Assembly: GCA_002381645.1 (NCBI GenBank)
Contig: DFXE01000007.1
Span: forward strand, 11,650 to 75,649
DNA length: 64,000 bases
Reading direction: 5' to 3'
Source of the DNA: Bacteroidales bacterium UBA4116
Lineage (GTDB): Bacteria; Bacteroidota; Bacteroidia; Bacteroidales; Tannerellaceae
The translations under genes and the position numbers were made by a program. Positions 8,559 to 17,442 of this stretch are shown here, piece by piece; the first letter of the stretch is position 1; the number at the start of each line of letters is the position of its first letter. The notes beneath the pieces were generated by a model, which was given only the letters and a program-made list of their open reading frames with translations, did not search any database and was not told the DNA's origin.

Positions 8559-10115
8559 ATGAGGAAGTCAACAATTTGGTTACTTGCAGTTGTAATGGCC
8601 TTTGCTTTTGCCGGTTTACTATATTTGCAGGTAAACTATGTTAGTGAAATACTCAAGACCCGAAGCGAACAATTTAATGAGACTGCCAGAAAATCCCTGG
8701 CTCAGGTTTCAAAAAACCTCGAACTGGATGAGACTCGCACCTACATAGAAGAAGACCTCAGCAAAGAAATTGAAACGTACCGTTTTCAAAACGCGCCTAC
8801 CTCTTCCGGCAGCCAACAATTCAGCCAGGAAAGATTCCAGTTTCAGTTCAAAGATTCCAACGGTTATATGCAAAGTATTGAGCTTCACAGCTTCAGCAAC
8901 ACCCAATCCCAACCATTATCTTCTTTATTACAAAAACAATCGCCAAATAATATTGTTAATACTTCAAAAGAATTGGTAGAGGCATATAAAAGGCGTTATT
9001 TATATAACAGTGTTTTGATAAATGAAGTGGTGGTGAGTATGCTAAAGACATCCAGTCTTAAACCGATTGAGGAACGTATAAATTTCAAACAATTAAATAC
9101 GTATCTGAAAACGGAATTTGTTAATAATGGTTTGAACCTGCCATTTGTTTTCTCTGTTATTAACAAAGATGGGAATACGGTCTACCAAAGTGGAGAAATT
9201 CAGAAGCAGCCGATAGCTTCGGACATACTGATCCAGGTATTGTTTCCGAACGATCCGCCGTCAAGACAGAATTACATCCGTGTATATTTTCCCACAAAAA
9301 GGGATTATATATATAGTGAAGTTACCTTTATTGTGCCATCGGTCATTTTTTCGCTAATGCTGTTGGTTACGTTTACATTTACCCTGTATATCGTATTCAG
9401 GCAAAAGAAATTATCTGAGATGAAAAATGATTTTATTAACAATATGACGCATGAGTTGAAAACGCCGGTTTCGACCATCTCCCTTGCGTCTCAGATGTTA
9501 AAAGACTCAGATATAACCAAAAGCCCGGATGTATTCAAACATATTTCCGGAGTTATTAATGATGAAACCAAAAGGCTTGGGTTCCTTGTTGAAAAAGTAC
9601 TGCAAATGTCGTTATTCGAACGTCAGAAAGCTGCTTTCAAACTGAAAGAAGTAGATGCGAATGACCTTATTGCCAATATAGCCAATACGTTTGTGCTGAA
9701 AGTTGAAAAATACGACGGCACGCTCGATATTGATTTAAGGGCTGAGGATTCTACGATTTATGTAGATGAATTGCACCTGACCAATGTATTATTTAACCTG
9801 ATGGACAACGCTGTCAAATACCGGCGTCCGGATGTACCTCTACGATTGGTTGCTTCCACCTGGAATGAGAATGGAAAGTTGATGATCTCTATTGAGGATA
9901 ATGGTATCGGTATTAAGAAAGAGTATCATAAAAAGGTATTCGACCGGTTCTTCCGCGTACCGACCGGCAATGTGCATGATGTTAAAGGATTCGGATTAGG
10001 CCTTGCGTATGTACGTAAGATTGTGGAAGATCATAATGGAAGTATCCGCGCAGAGAATGGAAGCGGAAATGTTGGAACGAAATTTATTATTACTTTACCT
10101 CTTATAAAAAGTTAG
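8559..10115 (+). CDS. rprX: Sensor histidine kinase, RprX-like
   Basis: A 518-residue membrane kinase. The N-terminal membrane helix (~6-26) is followed by a periplasmic sensor region (~27-260) with no recognisable fold, then a second helix (~262-284) and a HisKA domain with the phospho-acceptor His in NNMTHELKTP. HATPase motifs are the N box NLMDNAVKYR, G1 DNGIGI and G2 GFGLGLAYV. Length and pairing match Bacteroides RprX. It lies 2 bases upstream of the response regulator, so the two form an operon. The upstream 190 bases hold TACCTTTT near 8490, a weak promoter match. Confidence 0.88.
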   Translation: MRKSTIWLLAVVMAFAFAGLLYLQVNYVSEILKTRSEQFNETARKSLAQVSKNLELDETRTYIEEDLSKEIETYRFQNAPTSSGSQQFSQERFQFQFKDSNGYMQSIELHSFSNTQSQPLSSLLQKQSPNNIVNTSKELVEAYKRRYLYNSVLINEVVVSMLKTSSLKPIEERINFKQLNTYLKTEFVNNGLNLPFVFSVINKDGNTVYQSGEIQKQPIASDILIQVLFPNDPPSRQNYIRVYFPTKRDYIYSEVTFIVPSVIFSLMLLVTFTFTLYIVFRQKKLSEMKNDFINNMTHELKTPVSTISLASQMLKDSDITKSPDVFKHISGVINDETKRLGFLVEKVLQMSLFERQKAAFKLKEVDANDLIANIANTFVLKVEKYDGTLDIDLRAEDSTIYVDELHLTNVLFNLMDNAVKYRRPDVPLRLVASTWNENGKLMISIEDNGIGIKKEYHKKVFDRFFRVPTGNVHDVKGFGLGLAYVRKIVEDHNGSIRAENGSGNVGTKFIITLPLIKS

Positions 10116-10117
10116 TC

Positions 10118-10849
10118 ATGGAAGAAAAATTAAGAATTTTATTTTGCGAGGACGATGAAAACCTTGGAATGCTGTTAAGAGAATACTTGCAGGCAAAAGG
10201 CTATATTACAGATTTGTTCTCAGATGGTGAAGCCGGTTACAAAGGATTTACCAAAGGTAAATACGACCTTTGTGTGCTGGATGTTATGATGCCTAAGAAA
10301 GACGGGTTTACCCTTGCTCAGGAAATCCGCTCTATAAACCCTGATATACCTATTATTTTCCTTACTGCTAAAACGATGAAGGAAGATATTCTTGAAGGTT
10401 TCAAAATAGGTGCCGACGATTACCTTACCAAACCTTTCAGCATGGAAGAACTGTTACTTCGTATTGAAGCAATCCTCCGCCGTGTAAAGGGTAAAAAATT
10501 AAAAGATATTCCTTTCTATAAATTAGGTAATTTTATGTTCGATACCCAGAAGCAAACTCTGGCTATCGGCGACAAAGTAACTAAACTTACAACTAAAGAA
10601 TGTGAGTTATTAAGTCTACTTTGCGCACATGCCAACGAAATCCTGGAAAGAAACTATGCCTTGAAGACGATTTGGGTTGACGACAATTATTTCAACGCAC
10701 GTAGTATGGACGTATATATTACAAAATTACGTAAGCTCTTAAAAGACGATCCGGGTATTGAAATCATCAACATCCACGGGAAAGGGTACAAACTGATCAC
10801 TCCTTCCGGTGAAGACCAGGTAAGAGAAGAAGGCGTACAGGTATTATAA
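10118..10849 (+). CDS. rprY: OmpR-family response regulator, RprY-like
   Basis: A 243-residue DNA-binding regulator, partner of the preceding kinase. The receiver domain (~1-120) has the acidic pocket FCEDDE, the phospho-acceptor Asp in LCVLDVMMPKKDG (~53), the conserved Thr in IFLTAKT and the Lys in YLTKPFS. A winged-helix DNA-binding domain (~135-232) ends in the typical GKGYKLI. In Bacteroides, RprY has been linked to stress and metabolic control; here the targets are unknown. The transcript ends in the terminator at 10856-10887. Confidence 0.9.
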   Translation: MEEKLRILFCEDDENLGMLLREYLQAKGYITDLFSDGEAGYKGFTKGKYDLCVLDVMMPKKDGFTLAQEIRSINPDIPIIFLTAKTMKEDILEGFKIGADDYLTKPFSMEELLLRIEAILRRVKGKKLKDIPFYKLGNFMFDTQKQTLAIGDKVTKLTTKECELLSLLCAHANEILERNYALKTIWVDDNYFNARSMDVYITKLRKLLKDDPGIEIINIHGKGYKLITPSGEDQVREEGVQVL

Positions 10850-10855
10850 TAAGAT

Positions 10856-10887
10856 AAAAAGGTGGCATAATTAGCCACCTTTTTTTA
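10856..10887. terminator. Bidirectional rho-independent terminator
   Basis: The stem GGTGGC/GCCACC (10861-10866 with 10874-10879) has a 7-base loop. It is flanked by an A-run and a T-run, so it can end both rprXY (plus) and the TolB-like gene (minus) that converge here. Confidence 0.85.
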
Positions 10888-12366
10888 TTTTATACCTGCA
10901 AATCCCACATTTACTCCCGGATCCTCCTTTGCGATCCGGGCAAATTGCCATCCCCGGTTTTTTACCTTACCCGTAATCAACTCAGGTATGTTATAGGATT
11001 TCATAAATCGGTGATAAAAACTGACATCTTTTTGAGGCAGAAGAAAAGGTTTGGCTGCTTTTCCGTCAGCATCGATATACATGAAATACGGACGGGTATA
11101 TAACCCGTCTATCCTACGGCTACTGAATGCAACCCATTTACTGTTGCTACTCCAGGAATGATAACTATCTACATTTTCACTGTTAGCCTCATTGAGGGGA
11201 GTATGAATACCTGTAGCCAGATCAATCATATACAGGTCTGAATCTTTATGCCATATAGAAAAAGTACCGTAACCCGATTTGGTGTATAAAAGGTATTTTC
11301 CATCCGGAGAAACACGGGGAAACGAGATGCTTTGCCCTTCTGATACCGCATTGTAGAGTGTATCCACCTGTGACCCGAAACGACGGGTTTCAGGATCAAA
11401 AGAAATAGCACAAAGGCTGTATTTCATATTTTCAAATTCAGAGGGCATAGGGAACGTTTTCGCACTACAGAAATAGAGTGTTTTACCGTCGGGAGAAAAT
11501 GTGGGGAATGTTTCCATGTAATCTTCAGAGAACAAAACAGCAGTAGTTATGATCTCGTGCTTCTTTATATCATATACCACAACATCCGATTTATTATCGT
11601 ATACTTCTACCCGGTTCGGGTCATTCATATGGAACGCCTGTTTGGTATCATTAATAGAATACGCTATATATTGCCCGGAGGGATGCCATGACGGATATAC
11701 TAATGTCGACATCGTCTGATCTGTTTTAGTATTTAACTTCTCAACCTTATCCCCATCAATCAACATGGTACAGGCAAGTGAACCACGCATATGAAACATC
11801 ATCTTTTCGGGATCCTGCATACAGAAGGAATGACAATTCATGCAATTACTCTCCGTCATTTTATTTTCCAATACAGGGGTTTCCGTAAAATTTTCAAGAT
11901 TACGCTGGTAAATACCCATCTCACTCCATAATTCGTATCCCGGCTCAATCAAACGATAAGCCATATACGGATCGATAGGTTCCGCAGCCACATGGAAATA
12001 AAAAGGCGCATACCCCACCCATTTTCCATTTTCTTTAGCAAGGACCTTTACTTCAATATTTTTCCCCATAGACGTCTGAAGGATCTTTTTCCATTGAGAT
12101 GCAGGAAATGAAAATTGCTGTTTACGTGCTGTTACCTCAACTACATTATCACCTGAAGTCAAAAGAACACGTGCTTCGTCGTATTCCGTTTTCAAACTGA
12201 AGTTCAACGGTGCAATATTTGGAGGTATAGTACAATTTATATAATCAGGGAAAATGTCAGGATATTGTTCTTTTTCTTCATCTGTCACGATAACAGAAGA
12301 AGAGCAAGACATACATAACAATAAAATAAGAATAAATATATTTTGCTTGAACATGTCATTCTTCAT
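10885..12366 (-). CDS. TolB-like beta-propeller lipoprotein with a CxxCH heme motif
   Basis: 493 residues. The N-terminal lipoprotein signal (LILLLCMSC, Cys21 likely lipidated) is followed by a beta-sandwich-like stretch. A single c-type cytochrome motif CMNCH lies at 175-179. Six or so PD40/TolB-type propeller blades follow (SFPRVSPDGKYLLY, TFPTFSPDGKTLYF, SYHSWSSNSKWVAF). It would face the periplasm. Its start overlaps the DUF6057 stop by 4 bases, so it is the last gene of the cstA-DUF6057 operon. Whether heme is really attached is not shown; the motif could also be incidental. Function unknown. Confidence 0.85.
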   Translation of the reverse strand: MKNDMFKQNIFILILLLCMSCSSSVIVTDEEKEQYPDIFPDYINCTIPPNIAPLNFSLKTEYDEARVLLTSGDNVVEVTARKQQFSFPASQWKKILQTSMGKNIEVKVLAKENGKWVGYAPFYFHVAAEPIDPYMAYRLIEPGYELWSEMGIYQRNLENFTETPVLENKMTESNCMNCHSFCMQDPEKMMFHMRGSLACTMLIDGDKVEKLNTKTDQTMSTLVYPSWHPSGQYIAYSINDTKQAFHMNDPNRVEVYDNKSDVVVYDIKKHEIITTAVLFSEDYMETFPTFSPDGKTLYFCSAKTFPMPSEFENMKYSLCAISFDPETRRFGSQVDTLYNAVSEGQSISFPRVSPDGKYLLYTKSGYGTFSIWHKDSDLYMIDLATGIHTPLNEANSENVDSYHSWSSNSKWVAFSSRRIDGLYTRPYFMYIDADGKAAKPFLLPQKDVSFYHRFMKSYNIPELITGKVKNRGWQFARIAKEDPGVNVGFAGIK

Positions 12367-14117
12367 TTAAACATAAAATAAAACCAATACGTATCACCAT
12401 GCAAACGACGGAGCTCATTATAAGGGGGATTCTTTGCATTGGAAAGAATTAATCTTTTAAAATTACCGAATCTTTCTATAATCCCGGGGTTAATATTATA
12501 TTTTGACCAGCGTTCGGGATTATTCTCATTGAGAATAATAACCGCCTCCTGAAATGATACCGGTAATTCCGGCAATATTTCCGTACCATAATATTCATTA
12601 AGCAAACCCTCAAAGCCACTTATATCTTTAGCCAGTAAATAAGCGGCCCCTACACATTCCAAAGGAAGCCGGTTCTCGGGATTATGGTTTGCAAGTGATA
12701 CCAAATCTAAAGCTATAGTGGCCGGATTAGACAAAAAGTTCTTGTCTAATAAGCCTTTTCGCTTAGCTCCAAGTATAGGATCATTTATAACTGCCTCATC
12801 ATTATAAACAAAACGCCTGTATTCTTTTGCCCAATTTTTATAAAACAATGTTTTGCTAAGTATATCCAGATATTTCTCAGCAACAGGCCAGGCGCCGTAA
12901 ATCAGATTCGTTTCCACCAATCGCTTGAGCATTCTCGGATTACCGTATCCCAAAGAACTTACATAACACTCAAAAGCCATTTCCTGTGATATGGCTATAT
13001 TCCCTATGGTATAATGGAAATCACTCAATAAAGTGGATAAATTAGCCGTTTTATTCCAGGTAATAAATAATCCCTGTATACCTCTTTGATCAAAAGAAAA
13101 CATTCGATCCGCCAACACTCCCTTTTCAGCCAATGCTCTATTGAGATGATTCAGGTACAAATAATTCGTAAGATTACCCTTGCTATTTTCTATGATCTGA
13201 TCCCATTGTCCATTACGTGCATAGTAATCCAGTTCTTTAAGCCTGATAGATTTCTCGTCATTATATTTTGGAATTCCTACCCAGCATACTCCGGCAATCA
13301 TCAGTAATTGTACAACGCTTGCTGCTATTTCTTTTTTGGCGTTAACTTTATCCCATTTTCTGAAGGCACATGCTACGATTAAGACAAATAGTAACGCTAC
13401 CCATGAAAAATAGATCTCAATGGGTGCCGCTAATCCATGGTGAAAATATAAATCGGGAAGAAAAGCGAAACGATATTCTCCTACAAATGCCATCCATAAA
13501 CTTCCCAAGGTGATAATAATTGTTTCTACAAGGATAAGAGTTATCCAATATCCGCGGGGTGTACGATTCAGTATTTCCCATAATAAAACACAGACTGCAA
13601 ACAAACTGACGATCGAACCTCCGCCAAAATAAAGTAAGGGTATAGCAACAAATGCGTACACTAAACGCCATTTAAATTCATCTATCCTTAGATATATAAA
13701 TAACAGTAAGAGTAAAAAAATATAGGCAACGGTACCTTGCAGCAAATAGTTGAAATTAAAATGCATAAACAGTAAGCATACTGCAGGCAATGCGTACAGG
13801 AAATAAAAAGGGGTAAACGGAGCTATCTTTTTACAGATTAATGCTGTAATATATATCATTACAGTAAGTAAAAAGGCAGTTATAAAAGCTCCGGCGTAAG
13901 GTAAAACAAAGAACTGGACAAGGAACTCACCAACTAACAACGCTAAACCGCCGGGTTGGTTAATATGATCTGCAATATAAGGCCAGGAGAAAAGAAAAAG
14001 CTGGTTTTGCTCAATAAAAAAGAAGTGGTAAACACTTGTCGATTGCAGGAATATAAATAAAAGGACAAATGATACCAGACAGAAAGCAGCTATTTTAAAA
14101 GACAGTTTATTTTTCAT
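12363..14117 (-). CDS. DUF6057-type multi-spanning membrane protein
   Basis: A 584-residue integral membrane protein from the chosen ATG at 14117. The longer frame to 14189 would overlap cstA by 83 bases; the inner start overlaps by 11 and begins with a typical MKNKLSFKIAAF. Ten or more hydrophobic helices fill residues ~1-290. A soluble, helical, repeat-like region (~300-584, TPR-like) probably lies outside the membrane. It resembles DUF6057 proteins of Bacteroidales. It is translationally coupled upstream to cstA and downstream to the TolB-like lipoprotein. No catalytic motif is recognised. Confidence 0.8.
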   Translation of the reverse strand: MKNKLSFKIAAFCLVSFVLLFIFLQSTSVYHFFFIEQNQLFLFSWPYIADHINQPGGLALLVGEFLVQFFVLPYAGAFITAFLLTVMIYITALICKKIAPFTPFYFLYALPAVCLLFMHFNFNYLLQGTVAYIFLLLLLFIYLRIDEFKWRLVYAFVAIPLLYFGGGSIVSLFAVCVLLWEILNRTPRGYWITLILVETIIITLGSLWMAFVGEYRFAFLPDLYFHHGLAAPIEIYFSWVALLFVLIVACAFRKWDKVNAKKEIAASVVQLLMIAGVCWVGIPKYNDEKSIRLKELDYYARNGQWDQIIENSKGNLTNYLYLNHLNRALAEKGVLADRMFSFDQRGIQGLFITWNKTANLSTLLSDFHYTIGNIAISQEMAFECYVSSLGYGNPRMLKRLVETNLIYGAWPVAEKYLDILSKTLFYKNWAKEYRRFVYNDEAVINDPILGAKRKGLLDKNFLSNPATIALDLVSLANHNPENRLPLECVGAAYLLAKDISGFEGLLNEYYGTEILPELPVSFQEAVIILNENNPERWSKYNINPGIIERFGNFKRLILSNAKNPPYNELRRLHGDTYWFYFMFK

Positions 14118-15546
14118 CCTCGCGTTCTCCGGATAAAAGATTCTTTTTCCAATATAAAAAATATGCAAAAGTAATAACCATGCAGGCAATTCCTAAGAGT
14201 TGTGATATACCAGCAGACATAGCCAGTCCTTCAGGAGCTATAAATATGTAAGTAGTACATACGGCTGTCATAAACAATGCCGGAATCAAGGTGATGATAT
14301 AAAGTTTACACGTAGAAACCAAATATACGGTAAGTGCCCATAGTGTGAATACAGCGAGTGTTTGATTGACCCATGCAAAATACCGCCAGATTATTGAAAA
14401 GTCTATCTGCAGGATTAAAAAACCGGCAACGAAAAGAGGGATAGAAATAGATAACCGCTTAAGCATTGATTTCTGGTCCAACTTCAGGAAATCGGCAACT
14501 ATCAACCGGGCCGAACGGAAAGCCGTATCCCCGGAAGTTATCGGAGCGGCTATTACACCTAACACTGCCAGAAAACCACCGACAGTTCCCAGCCATTCCT
14601 TTGTAATACGATCTACTATAATAGCAGCATTATCATTTCCGGATCCTGCCGTGAACATTGCTGCACCTTCTTCCATATGAAAGAAATAGGTAGCCGCAGC
14701 AGCCCAGATCAAAGCTACAATTCCTTCTGTTATCATCGAACCATAAAAGACCGGGCGTCCGTATTTCTCATTTTTAAGGCAACGGGCCATCAGCGGGCTT
14801 TGTGTAGCATGAAAACCCGAAATAGCGCCACATGCTATAGACACAAACATCATGGGAAATATCGGTAATCCGTCCGGATGCGTATTCTGTAACCCGTCTG
14901 TAAATTCCGGTAAGGCGGGTTGGTGATACAAAATCATAAAGAGTATTCCTACCGCCATGAATAAAAGAACAAATGCAAAAAGCGGGTAAATCTTTCCGAT
15001 TATTTTATCGATAGGCAGTAATGTGGCTATAATGTAATAAATAAAAACAAGTACGGCCCAAAAGGTCATATCGAGGCTTTCGGGAGTGAGCATGGCCAAT
15101 AGTCCGGCCGGACCTGCAACAAAAACGGCACCTACCAAAACCATCAGCAATAAGGTAAATGCGCGCATAACCTGTTTGCAATTGCTTCCCAGATACCTGC
15201 CTATCAATTCCGGCAAACTTTCCCCTCCGTTCCGTAACGAAAGCATACCCGAAAGGAAATCGTGGGTAGCACCGGCGAATATACTCCCCAAAACAATCCA
15301 GATGAAAGAAGACATTCCGAATTTTGCTCCCATAATAGCGCCAAAAATGGGACCTAATCCGGCAATATTCAAGAACTGGATCATAAATACCTTCCAGGTC
15401 GGCATAGGTATATAGTCCACTCCGTCAGCTTTTGAAAAAGCAGGGGTTTCTTTTGCGGGATTAATAACGAAAACACGTTCGACAAACTTCCCGTATACGA
15501 AGTATCCTGCAATTAATGCAAAAAGTGAAACGAGGAAGCTAATCAT
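14107..15546 (-). CDS. cstA: CstA-family carbon starvation / pyruvate or peptide transporter
   Basis: 479 residues, the short CstA form (E. coli CstA is about 700). N-terminal motifs are GYFVYGKFVERVF and IAGLGPIFGAIMGAKFG. About 12 membrane helices follow, with the family-type GAISGFHATQSPLMARC near residue 240. CstA proteins import pyruvate or peptides during carbon limitation. It is first in a three-gene operon with DUF6057 and the TolB-like lipoprotein. The gene begins 45 bases after yqeY, so read-through from the dcw operon is possible. A palindrome lies between them. Confidence 0.9.
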   Translation of the reverse strand: MISFLVSLFALIAGYFVYGKFVERVFVINPAKETPAFSKADGVDYIPMPTWKVFMIQFLNIAGLGPIFGAIMGAKFGMSSFIWIVLGSIFAGATHDFLSGMLSLRNGGESLPELIGRYLGSNCKQVMRAFTLLLMVLVGAVFVAGPAGLLAMLTPESLDMTFWAVLVFIYYIIATLLPIDKIIGKIYPLFAFVLLFMAVGILFMILYHQPALPEFTDGLQNTHPDGLPIFPMMFVSIACGAISGFHATQSPLMARCLKNEKYGRPVFYGSMITEGIVALIWAAAATYFFHMEEGAAMFTAGSGNDNAAIIVDRITKEWLGTVGGFLAVLGVIAAPITSGDTAFRSARLIVADFLKLDQKSMLKRLSISIPLFVAGFLILQIDFSIIWRYFAWVNQTLAVFTLWALTVYLVSTCKLYIITLIPALFMTAVCTTYIFIAPEGLAMSAGISQLLGIACMVITFAYFLYWKKNLLSGEREDEK

Positions 15547-15569
15547 AGTAGAGTTTATTATGAAGGAGA

Positions 15570-15585
15570 TATGCTTTAAAGCATA
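15570..15585. repeat. 16-bp perfect palindrome between yqeY and cstA
   Basis: TATGCTTTAAAGCATA is self-complementary over its whole length. It lies between the yqeY stop (15592) and the cstA ATG (15546). It could be an operator for cstA or a weak stem at the end of the dcw transcript; no T-run follows on the minus strand. Confidence 0.45.
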
Positions 15586-15591
15586 CTTGTA

Positions 15592-16044
15592 TTATGTATT
15601 TAATAATCTTTTTACCGTATCGGATATCATTCTACCGTCAGCTTTGCCTGCTAATGTTTTACTTGCCACACCCATCACTTTACCCATATCCTTAACACTT
15701 TCCGCTCCGACCTGGGTTATAATTTCCTTAATGGATTTATCCAGCTCATCCTGCGTCATTTGTTTTGGCAAGTAAACCTCAATAGCAGCCACTTCCGCTA
15801 ATTCATTTTCGGCCAACTCCGGTCGGTTCTGGGAGGTGAAAATTTCTGCGCTTTCCTTTCTTTGTTTCACCATCTTCTGAAGGATTTTAACCGCGGCTTC
15901 ATCAGTAAGCTCACCATCGCCTCCTTTAGCCGTTTTAGCTTCCAAAAATTCTTTTTTTACACCGCGTAAAGCCTGTAAACGTACTTTATCTTTCGCCAGC
16001 ATGGCAGCTTTTATATCTTCACTTACCTGATCAAATAGATTCAT
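15592..16044 (-). CDS. GatB/YqeY domain protein
   Basis: A 150-residue cytoplasmic helical protein of the YqeY family, related to the C-terminal tail domain of GatB (tRNA-dependent amidotransferase). Its own role is not established. The sequence shows the family pattern of two helical halves (DQVSEDIKAAMLAKDKVRLQALR; VYLPKQMTQDELDKSIKEII). It follows ftsZ by 23 bases and is the last gene of the dcw transcript, the position I know for it in other Bacteroidales. Confidence 0.9.
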   Translation of the reverse strand: MNLFDQVSEDIKAAMLAKDKVRLQALRGVKKEFLEAKTAKGGDGELTDEAAVKILQKMVKQRKESAEIFTSQNRPELAENELAEVAAIEVYLPKQMTQDELDKSIKEIITQVGAESVKDMGKVMGVASKTLAGKADGRMISDTVKRLLNT

Positions 16045-16067
16045 GTTATCTGTTGTTATATTAATAA

Positions 16068-17423
16068 TTATCTAAAACTAATAATCCTGCTTCCCGAAGC
16101 CGGCGGTTCACCGTCTTTTTTGGGATTGACAGCGGTTTCCGGAGAAACATATTGTTTGGCTGCTATTCTTGCACGCGTATCTGAGATAATTTTCAGGTTG
16201 CGGTTGTATGTCGGATTATCCTCAAGCAGCGTTATCAATTCATCATTATCCAGCTCTTCCAAGGTCAAGACTACTACTTTGGCACTTGTCGAAACATGGA
16301 CATCTTTTCCCGAGTCAAGGGAATATCCGTATTTTGCCAGAAGTTCAGAGTCTTCCTGCTCTTTTCTGATCAGTTCGTTTTTCTGACGCAGCTCTTCTTC
16401 TGTCATCCGTTTCGAACGGTCCAGATGCAATTTATCCATTTCGGGAATATCATCAGCGCCAAAGCCGGTTGCCAGAATGGTGATTTTCACTTTATTTCCC
16501 AGTGTATTATCGATAGAAAGCCCCCAGATAACACGAATATTCGGATTAAAACGAGACATGAACTTATGCACATCATCCATCTCTTCCATACGGAGGTTCG
16601 CATCTTTGCTATAGGATACATTCAGCAGGATTTTCTTTGCCGAGAAGACATCATTATTATTCAATAACGGCGAGTTAAGCGCATCGGATATAGCCGTGTG
16701 CACCCTTCCTTCGCCTTCACCAAAGCCATTACTCATAAGAGCTACACCACCATTACGCATAGTCGTGTTCACATCGGCAAAGTCTAAATTGATTTCTCCC
16801 GGAATAGTGATAATCTCGGCAATACTCTTAGCTGCTACCGTCAACGTATCATCTGCTTTGGCAAAGGCGTTCGGCACAGACAGATCGGCATATATTTCGC
16901 GCAACCGTTCATTATTAATGACTAAAAGCGCATCTACATTCTGACGGATCTCCTCCACACCTTTCAATGCCTGAATGATCTTCGGCCTGCCTTCAAAAGC
17001 AAAAGGGATAGTAACGATACCTACTGTCAGGATATTCATTTCTTTTGCAAAACGGGCAATGATAGGAGCAGCTCCGGTTCCCGTTCCACCACCCATTCCT
17101 GCAGTGATAAACACCATGCGTGTTCCGTCGTCAAGGCGTTTCTTTATATCTTCTTCACTTTCAATAGCCGCCCTTTCTGCCACATCCGGTTCATTTCCTG
17201 CCCCTAATCCCTGAGTGATCGTCTCCCCAAGAACCAATTGATCCGGAACTTCCGAACGGTCTAATGCCTGCCGGTCGGTATTACACAAAAGAAACGAAAC
17301 ATCATGAATACCTTCGCGGTACATGTGCGTCACAGCGTTACCGCCACCTCCTCCCACTCCGATCACTTTAATGATCTTCAGGTTATCCCGTGGTATATCA
17401 AAATCTAATATTGAATTATCCAT
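16068..17423 (-). CDS. ftsZ: Cell division protein FtsZ
   Basis: Tubulin-like GTPase, 451 residues, which forms the Z-ring. The N-terminal nucleotide site is GVGGGGGNAV (~22-31), and the tubulin signature GGGTGTGAAP is at ~110-119. The long C-terminal region (~330-451) is charged and ends in GSRIISFR, likely the short peptide that binds FtsA and other partners. It sits 19 bases after ftsA in the dcw operon. Confidence 0.97.
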   Translation of the reverse strand: MDNSILDFDIPRDNLKIIKVIGVGGGGGNAVTHMYREGIHDVSFLLCNTDRQALDRSEVPDQLVLGETITQGLGAGNEPDVAERAAIESEEDIKKRLDDGTRMVFITAGMGGGTGTGAAPIIARFAKEMNILTVGIVTIPFAFEGRPKIIQALKGVEEIRQNVDALLVINNERLREIYADLSVPNAFAKADDTLTVAAKSIAEIITIPGEINLDFADVNTTMRNGGVALMSNGFGEGEGRVHTAISDALNSPLLNNNDVFSAKKILLNVSYSKDANLRMEEMDDVHKFMSRFNPNIRVIWGLSIDNTLGNKVKITILATGFGADDIPEMDKLHLDRSKRMTEEELRQKNELIRKEQEDSELLAKYGYSLDSGKDVHVSTSAKVVVLTLEELDNDELITLLEDNPTYNRNLKIISDTRARIAAKQYVSPETAVNPKKDGEPPASGSRIISFR

Positions 17424-17442
17424 TGCTTGTTTCTTTTATATT

